Positions 1-11,934 of a DNA stretch of 64,000 bases are shown piece after piece. The notes under the pieces were generated by a model that did no database searches, was not told the origin of the DNA, and saw nothing but the letters and a program-made list of their open reading frames with translations. The stretch comes from Macrolepiota albuminosa (lineage: Eukaryota > Basidiomycota > Agaricomycetes > Agaricales > Agaricaceae). Each line of letters starts with the position of its first letter. Positions within the stretch are counted from its first letter, which is position 1. A program made the position numbers and the translations under genes. The DNA is taken from NCBI GenBank assembly GCA_027475525.1, contig JAMWFC010000113.1, forward strand, positions 496,001 through 560,000. The letters are read 5' to 3'.

Positions 1-567
1 TGGATAAGGGGATGGAAGCAGGGGTTGCCCTACCAGAGATGAAGGATAAGAAGATGGTAGGGTTAATGGCCTGGCAGGAGTTCAAAGATTCTCAGAGGGC
101 AGTAAGTTTGTCCAACTCTTTAGCATGCTTACTGACCCAGGTCCCAGTGTGACAAGTGCTGGGCTGACAATGACCCAGAGGGCTGCTGGTATCCTACTGG
201 CAGCCAGCCTTGTTACTGTTGCAGCACTCTTAAATGTGCTTGCACTCTGGACAGCGCTAAGAGTCAAAAATGTGGTGGAGTGCCTGATACCATCATTAAA
301 TGTACCTTCAAGTGTGCTGTGTTGGTAAGGAGAGCCTGAGAATTTGTGGAAGGGGAGAAGAAGACAAAGTCCACAGGAGATGTGGCAAGGATTAGCACTG
401 CCTTCTTGGTGTTGCCGATGTGCCAAGGAGATGCACATGAGACAATCAGCAACCATGGCACTGGTGAGCGCCAAGGGACTGAGGTCCCTTCAAAATAACA
501 AGTCCCTTCTTCTGCCAGGGGGAAGGGCAAAGCAAAATGCCCATGGGTAGAGTCCCCTACCCCTATC

Positions 568-1017
568 TTGGAAGATGTTGAGATGGAGAACTTGGAGAAG
601 ATGCTAGCAGCTAGCCACCTTCCTCCAAGAGATGATGAAGCTGGCCCTAGTTGCCTATTGTCTCCCATTTATTTGAAGGGGGTGTCATTATTGACCATTG
701 AAGATGAGGAGGACATGGCACCAGTGCCAGCAGCAATGGAGATGGAAGCTGCATTACCAGCAACAGTAGCTGAGCCAGCAGGGGAGGAGGAGCCAGAGGC
801 ACGGGAAGGAACAGAGGAGGATGAGAGAGTTGGCAAGACAGGGGAAGTGGCTGCAGAGGGCAAGGAGGAGATGAGGGAGGGGCCCAACTCCCAGTGGCTA
901 CTGCTTTATGGCCCTACTGCCCCTTGGGTCAGAGAGGCATCAGATGAAGAGGCTGTTGCTGGCTTGGAGCCCTGGCAACCAATTGTTGTTAGGGTGAACC
1001 CCTCCTGGACCCCCTAG
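568..1017 (+). CDS. Acidic hypothetical ORF, possible retroelement gag remnant
   Basis: This open frame of 149 codons is rich in Glu, Ala and Pro (many EE and EA runs around residues 45-110) and has no domain I recognise. Short Cys-containing open stretches lie upstream in other frames at 125-550, so it may be the tail of a decayed gag-like ORF. Next to it on the opposite strand lies a gypsy pol remnant. No start context or introns could be established. It could equally be a chance open frame in low-complexity sequence, so confidence is low. Confidence 0.25.
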   Translation: MEDVEMENLEKMLAASHLPPRDDEAGPSCLLSPIYLKGVSLLTIEDEEDMAPVPAAMEMEAALPATVAEPAGEEEPEAREGTEEDERVGKTGEVAAEGKEEMREGPNSQWLLLYGPTAPWVREASDEEAVAGLEPWQPIVVRVNPSWTP

Positions 1018-1796
1018 CCCATGCTATGCATCAATAGTGACACTTTCTGATGGCTAGGTCAAGACCTAGTCTACCTAGTTGTGGCTCTGCATCCTTGTGA
1101 GATGCTGGAGTGCCTTGCTGGGAGGGCAATAAGAATGGAGGAGGTGCTTAGCTGGGAACAAGAATGAGTCAGGGGGCAAATCATGGTGTTCTGACTTTGG
1201 TATGACAACTTGGCATGCTCTCTTACCATTCTCTGGAATTATCAAGACAACTGCCAGGCAGCTCTGGACTGGCAGTCTGCAAACAATATCTAGCCTGAGG
1301 ACCTTCTGTGGCTGCACAACAATTCCTTGCCACCTTCTGAGAACTCCATACTGCCCAAGGACAGTGACTTTTGAATAGACAGACTACAACGTAGATTAGC
1401 CATCTTGTACATACTTTTACTCTTGCCATTCATATATACAACTTGCTTGGCATATCTTCTAGTGAGATAAGTAAGTTAGAAAAAAGACTGAGATAAAAAA
1501 AATTGAATGTAGACGGCAAGAAAGTAAGCAGGGTATGGCAAGGGCAGTTAGTAACAAGTGAGATGGGGGGACTTAGCAATTTTTCAGAATAAAGGGAAAC
1601 ACTCAGTAAGTCATCATAGTGAAAAATCCTTGGTGAGAGCTATGCAAGGTACAAAGCATTGGCGACACACTAGTGTTGCATCTTGAGTATGTATGGAAAA
1701 TGTCTGTGAAGTATATTACAATAAGCAGCCCAGCAAGAAAAGTGAAGCAAAAATAAGTAAATGAAAGTGTAGGCTTATCAATGTTCTATAATATTT
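1018..1796. other. No recognisable gene
   Basis: AT-rich sequence between the acidic ORF and the downstream end of the minus-strand gypsy remnant. It may include that element's 3' end, but no LTR pair was found. Confidence 0.3.
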
Positions 1797-4700
1797 TTAG
1801 TATTCATCTTCTGATATAGTTGGCAAGTCATCATTGTCCAATAACTCTATTTCTTCAAGTTTATGAAGCTTGGTGGTGTCAATGTCTAGCACCTCAAGCG
1901 GCAAGTCAATGCATTCCCTGGCAGGGTACAGCAATAAGCAAAAGGCAGCAACAGGTTTGTGGAGTACAGATCCATCTAGTTCACAGAAGATGTAAGCACC
2001 CCCATGGTTATGGGTGATAACTACCAGGGCCCCAAGTAGCATGGGCACATTTTCTTGTTATAAGATGTCTCAATCTTGGAGTTGTGCATAAGCACTAGTG
2101 CACCCCTTGGGAAGTCATAGTCCTTGATAGTAGCACTGTGGTTAGCCTCAAACCTAAATGCTGCTTGGCAATGAGCAGCAAAGACAGTTTTGTGGAGTCA
2201 CTCCAAGTCCTCACATTGTTACTGGAGGTTGATAGCACATCTGGCAATGAGGTTGGTAGTTGCTAAGATGCTGTCAGGAGCTGGCTAGAGATAAATTGCC
2301 TCAACAATGTCAGCAGGGAGCAGGGGGTGGGTGCCAGTAGCTGCATAATAAGGAGAACAACTCATGTGCTTACAAATAGTAACCCTTTCCAACTAAAAAA
2401 CTGAATATGTTGCTTCACTCCAATGAGACTCCTTGCCATTGACTGTCTTGAAGAATGCTTGCCACACATCAAAGTGCAGTCATTCCACCAAACTGTTGGC
2501 ACACTTGGTGTAGCCAGAGACACAGATGTGGTGGAGGTTGTACTTCTTGGCAAGGTAAGTTAAAGCTTTAATGATTGGCACACCATTATCTGTGACAATC
2601 TCCCTTAGCACTCTCCATTGGCAAATTACATCCTCAAAGAGTCACTTGGCGACAGCATTGGTATTTGTGTGCTGGAGCATGTGGAATTCAGGCCAGTGGA
2701 TGAGTGAGCAACATCCCTGGATGATGTACTTATAATGACCTGACTTTGGCATGTGCATGGTGTCAATATAGATTTTGCTAAACAAAGGTGCTGGCATGGT
2801 GATGGTAAGCAGTATGAGCACTTGGCAAGTCTGCTGAACCTGACAGAGGTGGCAAGTCCTGATGTAGGCAATGTTGGCACTAACATGAGGCCACCAAAAG
2901 CGCTCTAGGAGAGTAGCTCTAATAGCATACAAACCTCTGTGACCCAGTTTGTCGTGCATAGTATGCAGGATGCATAGGTGACTGTCCTGCTTAATGACCA
3001 GTTTGTGAATGCCATTGCAATGACATCTCCAGAGATGATTGTCAGCAAAGAAGCAGTGAGTGGCATAGCAAATGAAGGTGGTGTACTCATTGTTGCTAAG
3101 GTGGTCTAGGCACTTAAGGTCTTGTATCCACTGTTCCATGGCTAATAGGTGCTTATCTTCAGCTTGGGCTTTAGTGGATTGAGGTACAGTGTTGTAAGTA
3201 AGTTGGTAACTATCCTCTCTAAGCAGTTGAGGTTCCTGTACAATTTTTACTGGGGGAGAATCCTAGCTAAGGATGCTTGCCATGTAGAAAGTAAGCAGAG
3301 CGCTAAGGGTATTGGGCTGGTAAGGAATAATAATGGGGTGCAGGAATATGGTGGTGGGCTGTTGCCAGCGCAGAAGGGAGATGGGCTGCTGGATTAGATG
3401 CATAAAGCCGTATAAGCAGTCAACCCAGTCCTCAAAGTTGCTATTGTCTTTAGGGTTGGTCACCAGGTTGCCAGGTTGCTGTGGTTGCCTGGAGAGTTCA
3501 TCCGGTCCATGGAAGATGCCCTTAACATGAACAAGCTCAAAGTAAAACATAAGAATAGCTACCACCCAATGGTTCATGCTGGTAAATAGCTGGATATCAG
3601 GGCTCTGGAGCATACCCTTGATGTATCTAGCATCCACCTTGACAATAAGGTTGCACACATCAATGAGGTACATCCTTAGTGCTTGGAAGGCTTTGAAGAG
3701 TCTATAGAGTTTCAACTTCAGCTGACTGTAGCGTGATTTCCAGTCATTGAATGTGATGGATCCAAAGCAGTTGTAGCAGTGCTGTTTCCAATTGTCACTA
3801 AGGCACTGGCAAAGGAAATAGCCAATAGCAATGTACAAGGTGTTGACTGTTAAGATAACAGGGTTGGCAGAGGTGTAGTCAATAGGAACAAGTGGCTTAG
3901 CATCTTTCAGTGCTTTGATGAGGTTGCATTGAGAGTTAACTTGATCATGGTCAAACTCAAAGGGCTCATTAACATGTGTGAGTTGGGTAAAATGATGGGC
4001 ACAATGAGCAAAGTTCTTGACAAAAATACAAAGCATGCCAACAGTGCCAAGAAAGGCATGAACCTCAGACAGGTCATGGCAAGGACCCCAGTGCTTAAGG
4101 AGTGTTAAGCAAGACTCATCGGGAACACAACTAGCAGGAGTGCAGATGTGCCCAAGAATTTTGAACCTTGGCACACAGAGAAGGAGCTTATGACTACTAA
4201 AGGTACCACCACTATACTTCATGTGCTGGAGAACATGATTGAGGAGCTGGAAGAAGCCCCAAAGTGCCAAGCATATATTGTGGTTGTCAGGATGCTTCTC
4301 TGGCAGGCTGTCAATGAGTTGCCAGTCCTTGGGTTTTTTAACGCTAATGTCATTAATGAAGCTGAGCACATTATGGGGGATTTTGGGTTGGAGGATAGAT
4401 GTAATATCATCATAAAAAATAGGGACTGAGTTAGTCCAGCCCATAGGAAGAGTGACTAGCCATAAAGTGCCAAAGGGAGTCTGGAACATGGTAAGGTCAT
4501 GGGAAGAGAGATGGATTAAGTGCTTGTTATAGCCAACATAGAGATCAAGAATGGCGCCACAAATGCATTCAGCAAAGGACTCAGCAACATGGTCAGAAAA
4601 AGGAGGCACACCAGAGTGCCACATGGTAACCCTATTCAGTGGCTCTAAACTGTGAACAATATGCAAATGAGTGCACAGAATCAGCAAGAGCAGTAAGAGC

Positions 4701-5163
4701 TATTGGACAGCTCATAGATGCCAGCCTATATCTTGGTGTGTATAATCTGGCAGACCTCAGCCTTGATGCCAGGCAGCAATGGTCTGTTGTGTTCAGTCTA
4801 TGGTACATGAGAGATACCACAGGTGGGAAGAAATCCATGCACAAGCTGCTGTGCTCAGAGTCCTCCCATGCAAAGGCCTGGTTTTGCTTGGCAATGAGGT
4901 CAGTAAGAACATCCATTTTGTTCTTGATAAGGAAACCAGTATCATGGTCTTTGATGAACTGCTATTGGTGCTTGGCGGTAAATTGTCCTTTTGGTTGAAG
5001 GGTGGCAGATGTGGTGTGAGAGTCGGCATGTTGGCAAGAGGGTCACCAAGAATATGGCATTTGATTTGGAAGGCTTCAGGAGAGTGAGTGGCAATGGGTT
5101 TAGTTTTAAGCACAATGGGCTTGTATTTCTGTCAGGGTACTCCTCATTTCTTCCTCCTTTCAA
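1797..5163 (-). pseudogene. Ty3/gypsy-type pol remnant (RT, RNase H, integrase)
   Basis: This is a decayed retrotransposon polyprotein read on the minus strand. The longest open part (3263-4687) carries the reverse transcriptase palm with the TPFGTLWLVTLPMGWTNS region. It is followed by an RNase H-like segment and the tether ending in GPDELSRQPQQPG. The polymerase box that should read xxDD reads FIND, so the first catalytic Asp is lost. The segment at 2642-3139 is the integrase zinc-binding region (HTMH ... CHLC) followed by YIDTMHMP, where the first catalytic Asp of the DDE triad is expected. The frame then breaks, and a conserved-looking C-terminal piece lies at 1797-2048. Pieces at 4632-5163 precede the RT. 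No flanking LTR pair was found. It is certainly dead and old, with very few CpG dinucleotides. Confidence 0.8.
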
Positions 5164-5170
5164 ATAGAGT

Positions 5171-5620
5171 ACCCCAGTTTACACCCCTCAGTTCACCTTA
5201 TGGTTTAGATTTCTTTTGAGCTGCTTAAGTTCATAGTCGCCAACTGTCTGAACACTCTTAGCCTGCTTGCTGCAGTCATACTTACAGAATCTATGCACCT
5301 TGCACCTACAGCAGGCATCATGCAGCTTAGTCATTGCTAAGCCTCAAGTTTCCTTGCTGCATCCTCTGCTGCACTTACTCATATTTCCATCCTCCTTCCA
5401 TTCAGATGCACTTTGTCATTAGTGCATCTTGCTTGCTGCACATCTCTTACTGACTATTGTTACTGACTTTCACCAAATCTTGCCATTTAACTCATTTTCT
5501 GACTTGTTCTCTGGGAACTACCTGGGACTCCCTCAATCTTTAGCACACCCAATGCATTTTGTACAGGTCAGTAGCCATAAACTGTATTTGCTACTGATCT
5601 ACTTTTGGGCATCATCACTG
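5171..5620 (-). repeat. Diverged repeat copy 1, Cys-rich gag-like segment
   Basis: This 450-bp stretch lines up along its whole length, with many substitutions, with 27047-27490 in the same orientation. Read on the minus strand, both copies keep a Cys-rich pattern (here DACCRCKVHRFCKYDC, there DACHRCKACRFYMHNC). That suggests a coding zinc-binding segment of a retroelement gag or protease region. It sits directly upstream of the pol remnant, as gag would. Confidence 0.5.
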
Positions 5621-5942
5621 GTAGGCATAGAAGCTGGCAGCAGGGTGGAAACAAAATGGCTGAGATATTGGATGGGCAGAAGAAGTTGGATTCTTCTTTG
5701 TAGTATCCATCATTGTCAGCACAAGAGATGTAAGGAACCATTTCTAGGTCTATTGTAACAACCAAGGTGTTGTTGAGGGGTGGTGGATTGGCAGAAGCCA
5801 AAACAAGACAATCAATGAGATCTTCAAGCTCATTCATACCCTCTGTAAACAGAATGGAATCAGCATACACATTAGGTATGTTCAGAGCAAGCATAACCTA
5901 GCAGGCAAACCATCCAAAGGTGAGTACTGCAGCAGGAGGCTC

Positions 5943-7330
5943 TTGTTACCCACAGTACAAATCCCCAGCACTTTTGCTGACTTGGTGGTCGATGTCAATG
6001 AATCAGAACTCCATTTGAGCACAAAAATCATACTCCAGCAGGAGAGCCACAGTGAACAAAGTGATCTGCCCCAGCAGCCCAAGCTTACATCACCAGAAGA
6101 AGTTAGTGAGCAGCAGATTAATGAGTGGATCTTGTACGCACCACACTGGAAAGACACATGACTGTTTTGAAGTGCCCATCTAATCAAAAAGCCATAGGAG
6201 ACTGCACAAGCTGCAGCCATACACCATTGGGCTAGAACCTAGAAATCTGTTTTGTAGCCTCATGTCTTAGCTAGACAGAGGTTGAGGCTATGGGCACCAC
6301 CAGAAGCTCCTTGCAGGAGAACTGGGTCAAACCCAAGTCAATTAGTTACTGAAGAAGACAAAAGAAAGGTGTTCAAAGTTATGAACAAAGCCTGGGCTCT
6401 GTCAACCAAAAAAACTTATGGCATAGGTTTATTAATATTCCATGGCTTCTGTAACTACTGGAATATACTTGAACAGGCCAGAGCACCAGTCACAGTGGAA
6501 GTGCTTGAGGCTTTTATGGCTGTGCTAGCAGGGGCATATTTGAAATCTGCAATAGAAAATTTTTTGGCAGGCATTAAGGCCTGGCATCTGCTACATGCTG
6601 TGGCCTGGAATATAGATGAATCTAGAATGAAAGCATTAATAAAGGCTGCAGAAAGATTGACCTCTGTAACAGCCAAAAGAAAGAAGAGAAGCCCATGCAC
6701 ACCAAGTTTCCTTGAAGTTATGCACCAACAATTGGGCATAGCTGATGTAGCTTCAGACCCATTCAGCATGCTTGCACAACTACCTGCTTCTACAGTGCTG
6801 CCCATCTAGGGGAATTTACCTTACCAATGCTGACCTTGTTTGACCCATCAGTCCATGTGAAACTGTGAGATGTGTCAAAATCAACAAATAGAGCAGGCCT
6901 CAAAACCACAGCTTTCCACCTGCTTAGGACAAATACCACGGTCCATGGCAAAATAGTGTCATAGGCTGCTCAAAGTGGTCTGTCAGACACAAAAAGAGCC
7001 CTTGAAATTTACTTACAAGTGAATGTGCCACCATCAGATGGTCCTTTATTTGCCTACTGCAACAAGAAAGAAAAATCTACAGCACTAACCAAGAAACAGT
7101 TTTTAGAAGTGCTCATGAAGGCAGCAAAAGCTGCTAACCTAGAGCCATTGCAAGAACACAGGATCAGAATAGGAGCAATGCTGGAGTATCTCATGAGAGG
7201 GGTCCCCCTTTGAGGTGATGAAAGTAATCAGTCACTGGTCCAGTGATGCATTCTATGGGTATTTGTCAAAGCATGAACAAATACTTGCTCCATATTTACA
7301 AGCAATACCTTCTTTGTACCAGTCCTTCTT
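5943..7330 (+). pseudogene. Tyrosine recombinase of a DIRS/Ngaro- or Crypton-like element
   Basis: The frame at 6282-6785 encodes an N-terminal helical core-binding domain (TKKTYGIGLLIFHGFCNYW, then VTVEVLEAFMAVLAGAY). After a frameshift near 6785 the catalytic half follows: FYSAAHLGEFTLPM, then QEHRIRIGAMLEYLMRGVP at 7150-7210. After another shift comes WSSDAFYGYLSKHEQILAPY up to about 7305. HRIR fits the HxxR box, and the Tyr in GYLSKH is the likely nucleophile. The first catalytic Arg, expected before LGEFT, reads His, as a CpG transition would give. At least two frameshifts and some stops make it dead. No reverse transcriptase was seen nearby, so whether it came from a retroelement or a Crypton is open. 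The short frame at 5943-6161 may be its leader. Confidence 0.65.
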
Positions 7331-8456
7331 GAAATTGATGCTAGCCTTCAGGAGATAACAAATTGCTAGTAAGCACATGTTATTAGTGAATCTCAAGTAG
7401 CTATGCTAGAAAAAGGGGTATTGCATTGCTTCTCACCAAAGCAATGTGTTATGGGCTCCCAGCAGAGCTCTGGGGCAGTTGTAGCTGGCACAATGTGTTG
7501 TGCGCTCCTAGTGATCAAGAGAAATCATGGCTAATTTGGTTTATTTTTTCCTTGCAGAACCTCATGGAAGGTTGGAGCATGTGGCCCCCAGCCATCATCC
7601 TCACCTATCCTATCCTGTATCAGAACAATGTAACATCCATTGTTTATTATGTGCAAAGCTAAAACAAATAAAACAATCTATTTCTTGTTCACTCACATGA
7701 CAAAGTCAAAGACAAGAAATCCTGGTTAAAATTGGCAAACAACATCTCTCCATGGGAAGTTGCCTCTGATCACTATTTTTGTATCAACAAACTTCCATAA
7801 AGCTTAAACTTTGTTGTGATAGCAGGTCAAGACTAGCCCCTCAGTAATAAGGAGCTATTCATTGGTGAAGCTAACTACCAAAAGATAGAACCAATATTAT
7901 GTTGGTAAAAATTGGATATGGTCCAGACTTGAAGCAGTCATTTTCATCTTTCAAGCTGGCTATATAGAGAGAGAAAGTCATCAATGTGGAATACTGCAAT
8001 GACAGTACCTGAGGGTTTCTTCCTGTAGTAAATGCATGATTTACATGCTAGTCTGGTGAACCCCACCCACTTATCTGCTCATCTAAGGTATGATTCCAGA
8101 TTCTTCTGGCTTGCTTCATGCTGTAGAGTTCTCTTACCAATTTGCACACCCAGTCTTCTTTTCCTGTCTCTTCAAAACCTTCTGGTTGTTCCATGTATTG
8201 TATTTTATCTTCTGGGAGTATTCTGTAAAGAAAGGTATTGAAGTAAGACTACCTAGTCTTTGGCCAGACAAGTGAAAGTTCTTTTGTAGTCATTTTTTTT
8301 TCCTTTTTTGTTTCTTTTGCTGCTGCTGTAGTACTTGATATAAGTATTACTGATAGTTCTGGGGCTTTCTTGAAGTATTAAAAAGTTACTTCTAGTCCAC
8401 ACCAATTCTTGACAATAAGTCAGTTCAGAGTAGCTGTGGCCAATAGGCTATAATGC
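7331..8456. other. No recognisable gene
   Basis: Only short, non-conserved open frames are present. The sequence is CpG-poor, like its neighbours. It is probably old repeat debris. Confidence 0.4.
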
Positions 8457-8720
8457 TGTTGGTCGCCATCATCTATATGCTGTCAGTTGCTGTTGACAGG
8501 TCACCATTAGCTGAGACCATGAGGAGAGATGCTAATTAGTAGTGCTGTGAATGGACTTGGTAGTGTATAGTATAAAAGATAGCTACTACACATGTATATA
8601 ACAACAAATTGTAACTCTTTGAGCACGCAAGTTATACTCAGTGTTCAAATCGTGCTAGCTTGTCCTAACTTTGTCACTAAGTTGGGCACTAGCTTTGTCT
8701 TTATTGTCTCAGATTGAAAT
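8457..8720 (+). repeat. LTR fragment, family 2 copy 1
   Basis: This segment starts TGTTGGTCGCC and carries a TATA box (tataaaag at 8571-8578). It matches the reverse complement of about 25600-25945 over roughly 250 bp, including the stretch around the TATA box and the later ctttgtcactaagttgggc. A start in TG and an internal TATA box fit an LTR. No partner LTR or coding part in this orientation was found, so it is a fragment or solo LTR. Confidence 0.5.
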
Positions 8721-8782
8721 GGTTCTTAATATTGAGAAGGGCACTCACATTGTTGAAGGAATCTGTATGTGCTGGCAGGTGG

Positions 8783-8852
8783 TGATGATGCCCAAATTGA
8801 GCTGAGTACTGTGTGCACTATCACTAGTACAGCTACTTAGCCAATATAGCTT
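8783..8852 (+). repeat. Inverted repeat arm (partner 11556-11624)
   Basis: About 65-70 bp centred on actagtacagctacttag match the reverse complement of 11556-11624 with few differences. The arms flank the Tc1/mariner element and about 1 kb of other sequence. They may be two oppositely oriented copies of an older repeat. Confidence 0.55.
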
Positions 8853-8989
8853 TGAGTGTGCTAAGTATGTGAGAGAGTCCCAGACAGGTCCCAGAGAACA
8901 CATGGTTGGCAAAAGGTTGGTGGCAAGAAAAGTGGGTGATTGGAGGCACTTGCATAAGGCTCCAAAACGTGGCTACAGGGCACTAAAAG

Positions 8990-9115
8990 TTGCTAAGGGG
9001 GAGCGTTAAGAGCATGGGAAAGTCACTAAGAAAGGTGCTAAGAGGTGCAGGAAAGTTGCTAAGGAAGGTGCTAAGAGGTGTGGGAGAGGGTTGCTAAGAG
9101 GTGCTAAGTGTTAGC
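8990..9115. repeat. Imperfect tandem repeat, gctaagaggtg units
   Basis: Repeated units of about 30 bp built on aaggtgctaagaggtg and gttgctaag. The units differ in length. No coding role is apparent. Confidence 0.55.
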
Positions 9116-9934
9116 ATCTAGAATGTGATAATAAAAGGATGAGATTGCTTAGCAGATCTAAGCACGAAAGCCAAGCCATAGTTGCAAGGCACTAGAGAGA
9201 GAGAGATAGGAAACTAGAGCAGAGTCCTCTTGCTTGACATGGTCAACAAGAGGTAGTCTGTTGCATATGGTGACCAAAATGTTGAGATACGATTCCTACT
9301 TCTAAATTGATTCCCTTTACTACTAATAAAAAGTAAGTATTTATAGTAAAGAAAGTTAGCCAACACTAAGAGGTTAAGTGCTGCTAAAGGGTGGTGAACT
9401 GATGAGAATGTAAGTAAATGATGTGAAGTGAATTGTATAGTAAAAAATGCCCATAATAATGCTGTCATGGAAATACTTTATTATTTCACCTTGTAAGCGC
9501 TGCCACTGGCTAAGAGCATTATGCCGGATTGACTGATGCCAAGTGTCTGTGTAAATGTATAGCCTTGGAGTGCAAGTGGCAAGGTGTGGCAAGGTGTCAA
9601 CAGTGGTGCAAAAAATAAGTGGTGCTATAAAAAGTGGTCTGAGAGTAATTGGAGTCTGTAGCTGCAAGTTATTAGTGTAAAAATATGGAAGAAATAGTGC
9701 CAGAAGCACTAGAGCGTGGCACTTCTGGTGGTACTAGTGGGCTAATGTGAGGTGCAGGTATTGGTGCTATCTGTAGCCAGCCATGATGCAGGCTTATCAG
9801 CAGTCCATTGCCTCTTCCACCACGTTTGTGTTGCCTAACATGATGCTTGGTTCTAGTGTTTGGGGTCTTACATTCTAGTGAGACTTCAGAGAGCACCAGA
9901 ACTTCTTGTTATTTCTGGGGCTATTCAGGGCATA
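9116..9934. other. No recognisable gene
   Basis: Short minus-strand open frames only, none with a recognisable domain. The Tc1/mariner element inserts at the right end. Confidence 0.35.
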
Positions 9935-11540
9935 CAGTGGCTCAAAAAACTGTCCCAATGTTTCATACTTTTTGAAAGATGACATTGGCATGAAGGATGG
10001 GAAGTACATAAAATCCTGATTAAATCATGTAAATTACTATGGCATCGTAGCTACAGAATGAATTTAGCTTTATGTAATCAAGATAAAAACTGATAGAGCA
10101 ATAGCCATTTTAAAATATTCACTCATTGGGACAGTTTTTTGAGCATCTCTAATTTTTCAGGTTTATCCCTATTTTACTCAGAAATAAAGAGTAAGTTGCA
10201 TGTGGGAATATAAACAAAGTCATGTGACCATGTTTAGATATATTTGGGAGTAGTTCAAGCTGGTTGAACCACATCTTGACCTTCAACCACTATCATAAAA
10301 CCTATTCCTTCTGCACAATACTCTACTGTTGCTTCTCTTCTTGCTCAAGGGTATTCTCTGGTCAGATTGGGGCTCAAACTGGTCTAGGGAAGTCTACTAC
10401 TGGGAGGATTGGTAGAGAGTTGGAGATGGACAAGGAAAACCATCCTGGAGGCTGTCCTGCTAAGCTTACTCCATGTGATAAACAGGCTATTGTTCGACAA
10501 ATCTCAACTGAGAGACTTGATACAGCTGTCCAGGCCACTAATTTTATCAACAACATCATTTCCAACCCTGTCTCTTCCAAGACTGTCTGGAATGTGTTGA
10601 AGGAGGAGAGGTATTGGTCTGCTATCAAGAGAAAAGTTCCTATGCTCAAAGCTAAACATTGACAACTACAGCTTAAATGGGCTCAGAAGCATCAGAACTG
10701 GACTATAGAGGACTGGAAAAGGGTGTTGTGGATAGATGAGACAAAGATTAACAGGATTGGGTCAGATGGGAAGCAGTATGTGTGGAAGCTACAAGGAGAA
10801 GACATTTCAGACTGAACAACTACACCTACTGTGAAGCATGGAGGAGGGAATAATCTCATGGTATGGGGCTGTATGAGTTGGAATGGAGTAGAAAAGCTTG
10901 TAGAGGTGGTGGGGATCATGAATGCAGAGCAGTACTGTGAAATTTTAGATGATGGAGCAAAGGAGAACTTTGAGAAGTTGGAGATGGAGGAGGGTGCCCA
11001 CTATTTTCAACAGGACAATGACTCCAAACACAACTCCAAGAAGGCTGACAAGTGGTTTGAGGACAACAACTTTAATGTCCTTTGGTGGCCAGCCCAATCC
11101 CCTGATCTCAACCCTATTGAACATCTCTGGGAGTACCTCAAAGAGCAACTTAGGCAGTATGAAACACCTCCTTATGGTGTGCATGAATTATGGGAGAGGG
11201 TTGCAAAGGAGTGGGATGAAATACTACCAGAGGTATGCCAAAGACTAATAAAAAGCATGCCTAGAAGGATTCAAGCAGTTATCAAGGCAAATGGAGGACA
11301 TACAAAGTACTAGATACTAAAATTAGAGATGCTCAAAAAACTGTCCCAATGAGTGAATATTTTAAAATGGCTATTGCTCCATCAGTTTTGATTTTGATTA
11401 CATAAACCTAGATTTATTTTGTAGCTACGATGCCATAGTATTTTACATGATTTAATCAGGATTTTAAGTACTTCCCATCCTTCATGCCAATGTCATCTTT
11501 CAAAAAGTATGAAACATTGGGACAGTTTTTTGAGCCACTG
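9935..11540 (+). mobile_element. Tc1/mariner element with long palindromic arms
   Basis: The element is 1606 bp and begins cagtggctcaaaaaactg. It ends with the reverse complement and is flanked by a TA duplication at 9933-9934 and 11541-11542, as expected for this superfamily. The terminal inverted repeats are long, about 210-220 bp (to about 10155 on the left and from about 11319 on the right). Inside each arm the terminal motif gctcaaaaaactgtcccaatg occurs a second time in the opposite orientation (10124-10144 and 11331-11351), so each arm is itself palindromic. Differences between the arms are few, so the insertion is not very old, although its transposase is dead. Confidence 0.93.
10264..11313 (+). 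pseudogene. DD34E transposase of the Tc1/mariner element
   Basis: A single frame runs through the element and is broken by two TGA codons at 10660-10662 and 10813-10815. The N-terminal part has a helix-turn-helix region (TGLGKSTTGRIGRELEMD, then GGCPAKLTPCDKQAIVRQI). The catalytic domain carries LWIDETKI (first Asp), FQQDNDSKHNSK (second Asp) and SPDLNPIEHLWE (Glu). There are 34 residues between the second Asp and the Glu, so the triad is intact. Both stops sit where related proteins usually have Arg (KAKH-stop-QL; DISD-stop-TT), which fits CGA to TGA. The true start is unclear because there is no in-frame ATG before the DNA-binding part. Confidence 0.9.
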
Positions 11541-11555
11541 TAGCACCTTTCCTTG

Positions 11556-11624
11556 GCAAGCTATATTGACTAAGTAGCTGTACTAGTAATAGTGCACCTT
11601 AGCTCAACTTGGGTGTCATAAATG
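11556..11624 (-). repeat. Inverted repeat arm (partner 8783-8852)
   Basis: Reverse-complement partner of 8783-8852. It starts just outside the right end of the Tc1/mariner element. Confidence 0.55.
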
Positions 11625-11639
11625 GGGAAGGAGCAATTC

Positions 11640-11931
11640 CACCTTAGAAGGCAGATGCCTTATTGTGGGTATGGTGGTAGGTGGTAGATCACAGTACCAT
11701 ACCTGGGTACAAGGTATGCCTGCACAAATAGAAAACCTCTTAACAAAGATGATTAGGGACTTCATATGGAGAAGAGATATCATGCCTATGTTAGGAATGA
11801 ACACATTACACCTTTCTATCAAACAAGGAGGGCATAAGGTCCTAGATATAAAAATAAGAAATGAGGCCATTAAACTGATAAAGGCACAGCAGTACCTAAA
11901 AATGGACTCAGAACATCTGAAGTGGGCCTAG
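11640..11931 (+). pseudogene. LINE reverse transcriptase C-terminal part
   Basis: This frame reads MPAQIENLLTKMIRDFIWRR, then LHLSIKQGGHKVLDIKIRNE. That matches the segment just after the RT domain of Tad-like fungal non-LTR retrotransposons. The 5' end is lost, and the 3' end is interrupted by an LTR-type insertion at 11935. The LINE resumes at about 13284 in the same orientation, so the two parts were once joined. It is dead. Confidence 0.75.
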
Positions 11932-11934
11932 ATT

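Noticed and set aside
3149..3397. Plus-strand ORFs across 3.1-5.1 kb
   Set aside because: They are shadows of the minus-strand gypsy pol, which has recognisable RT and integrase motifs.
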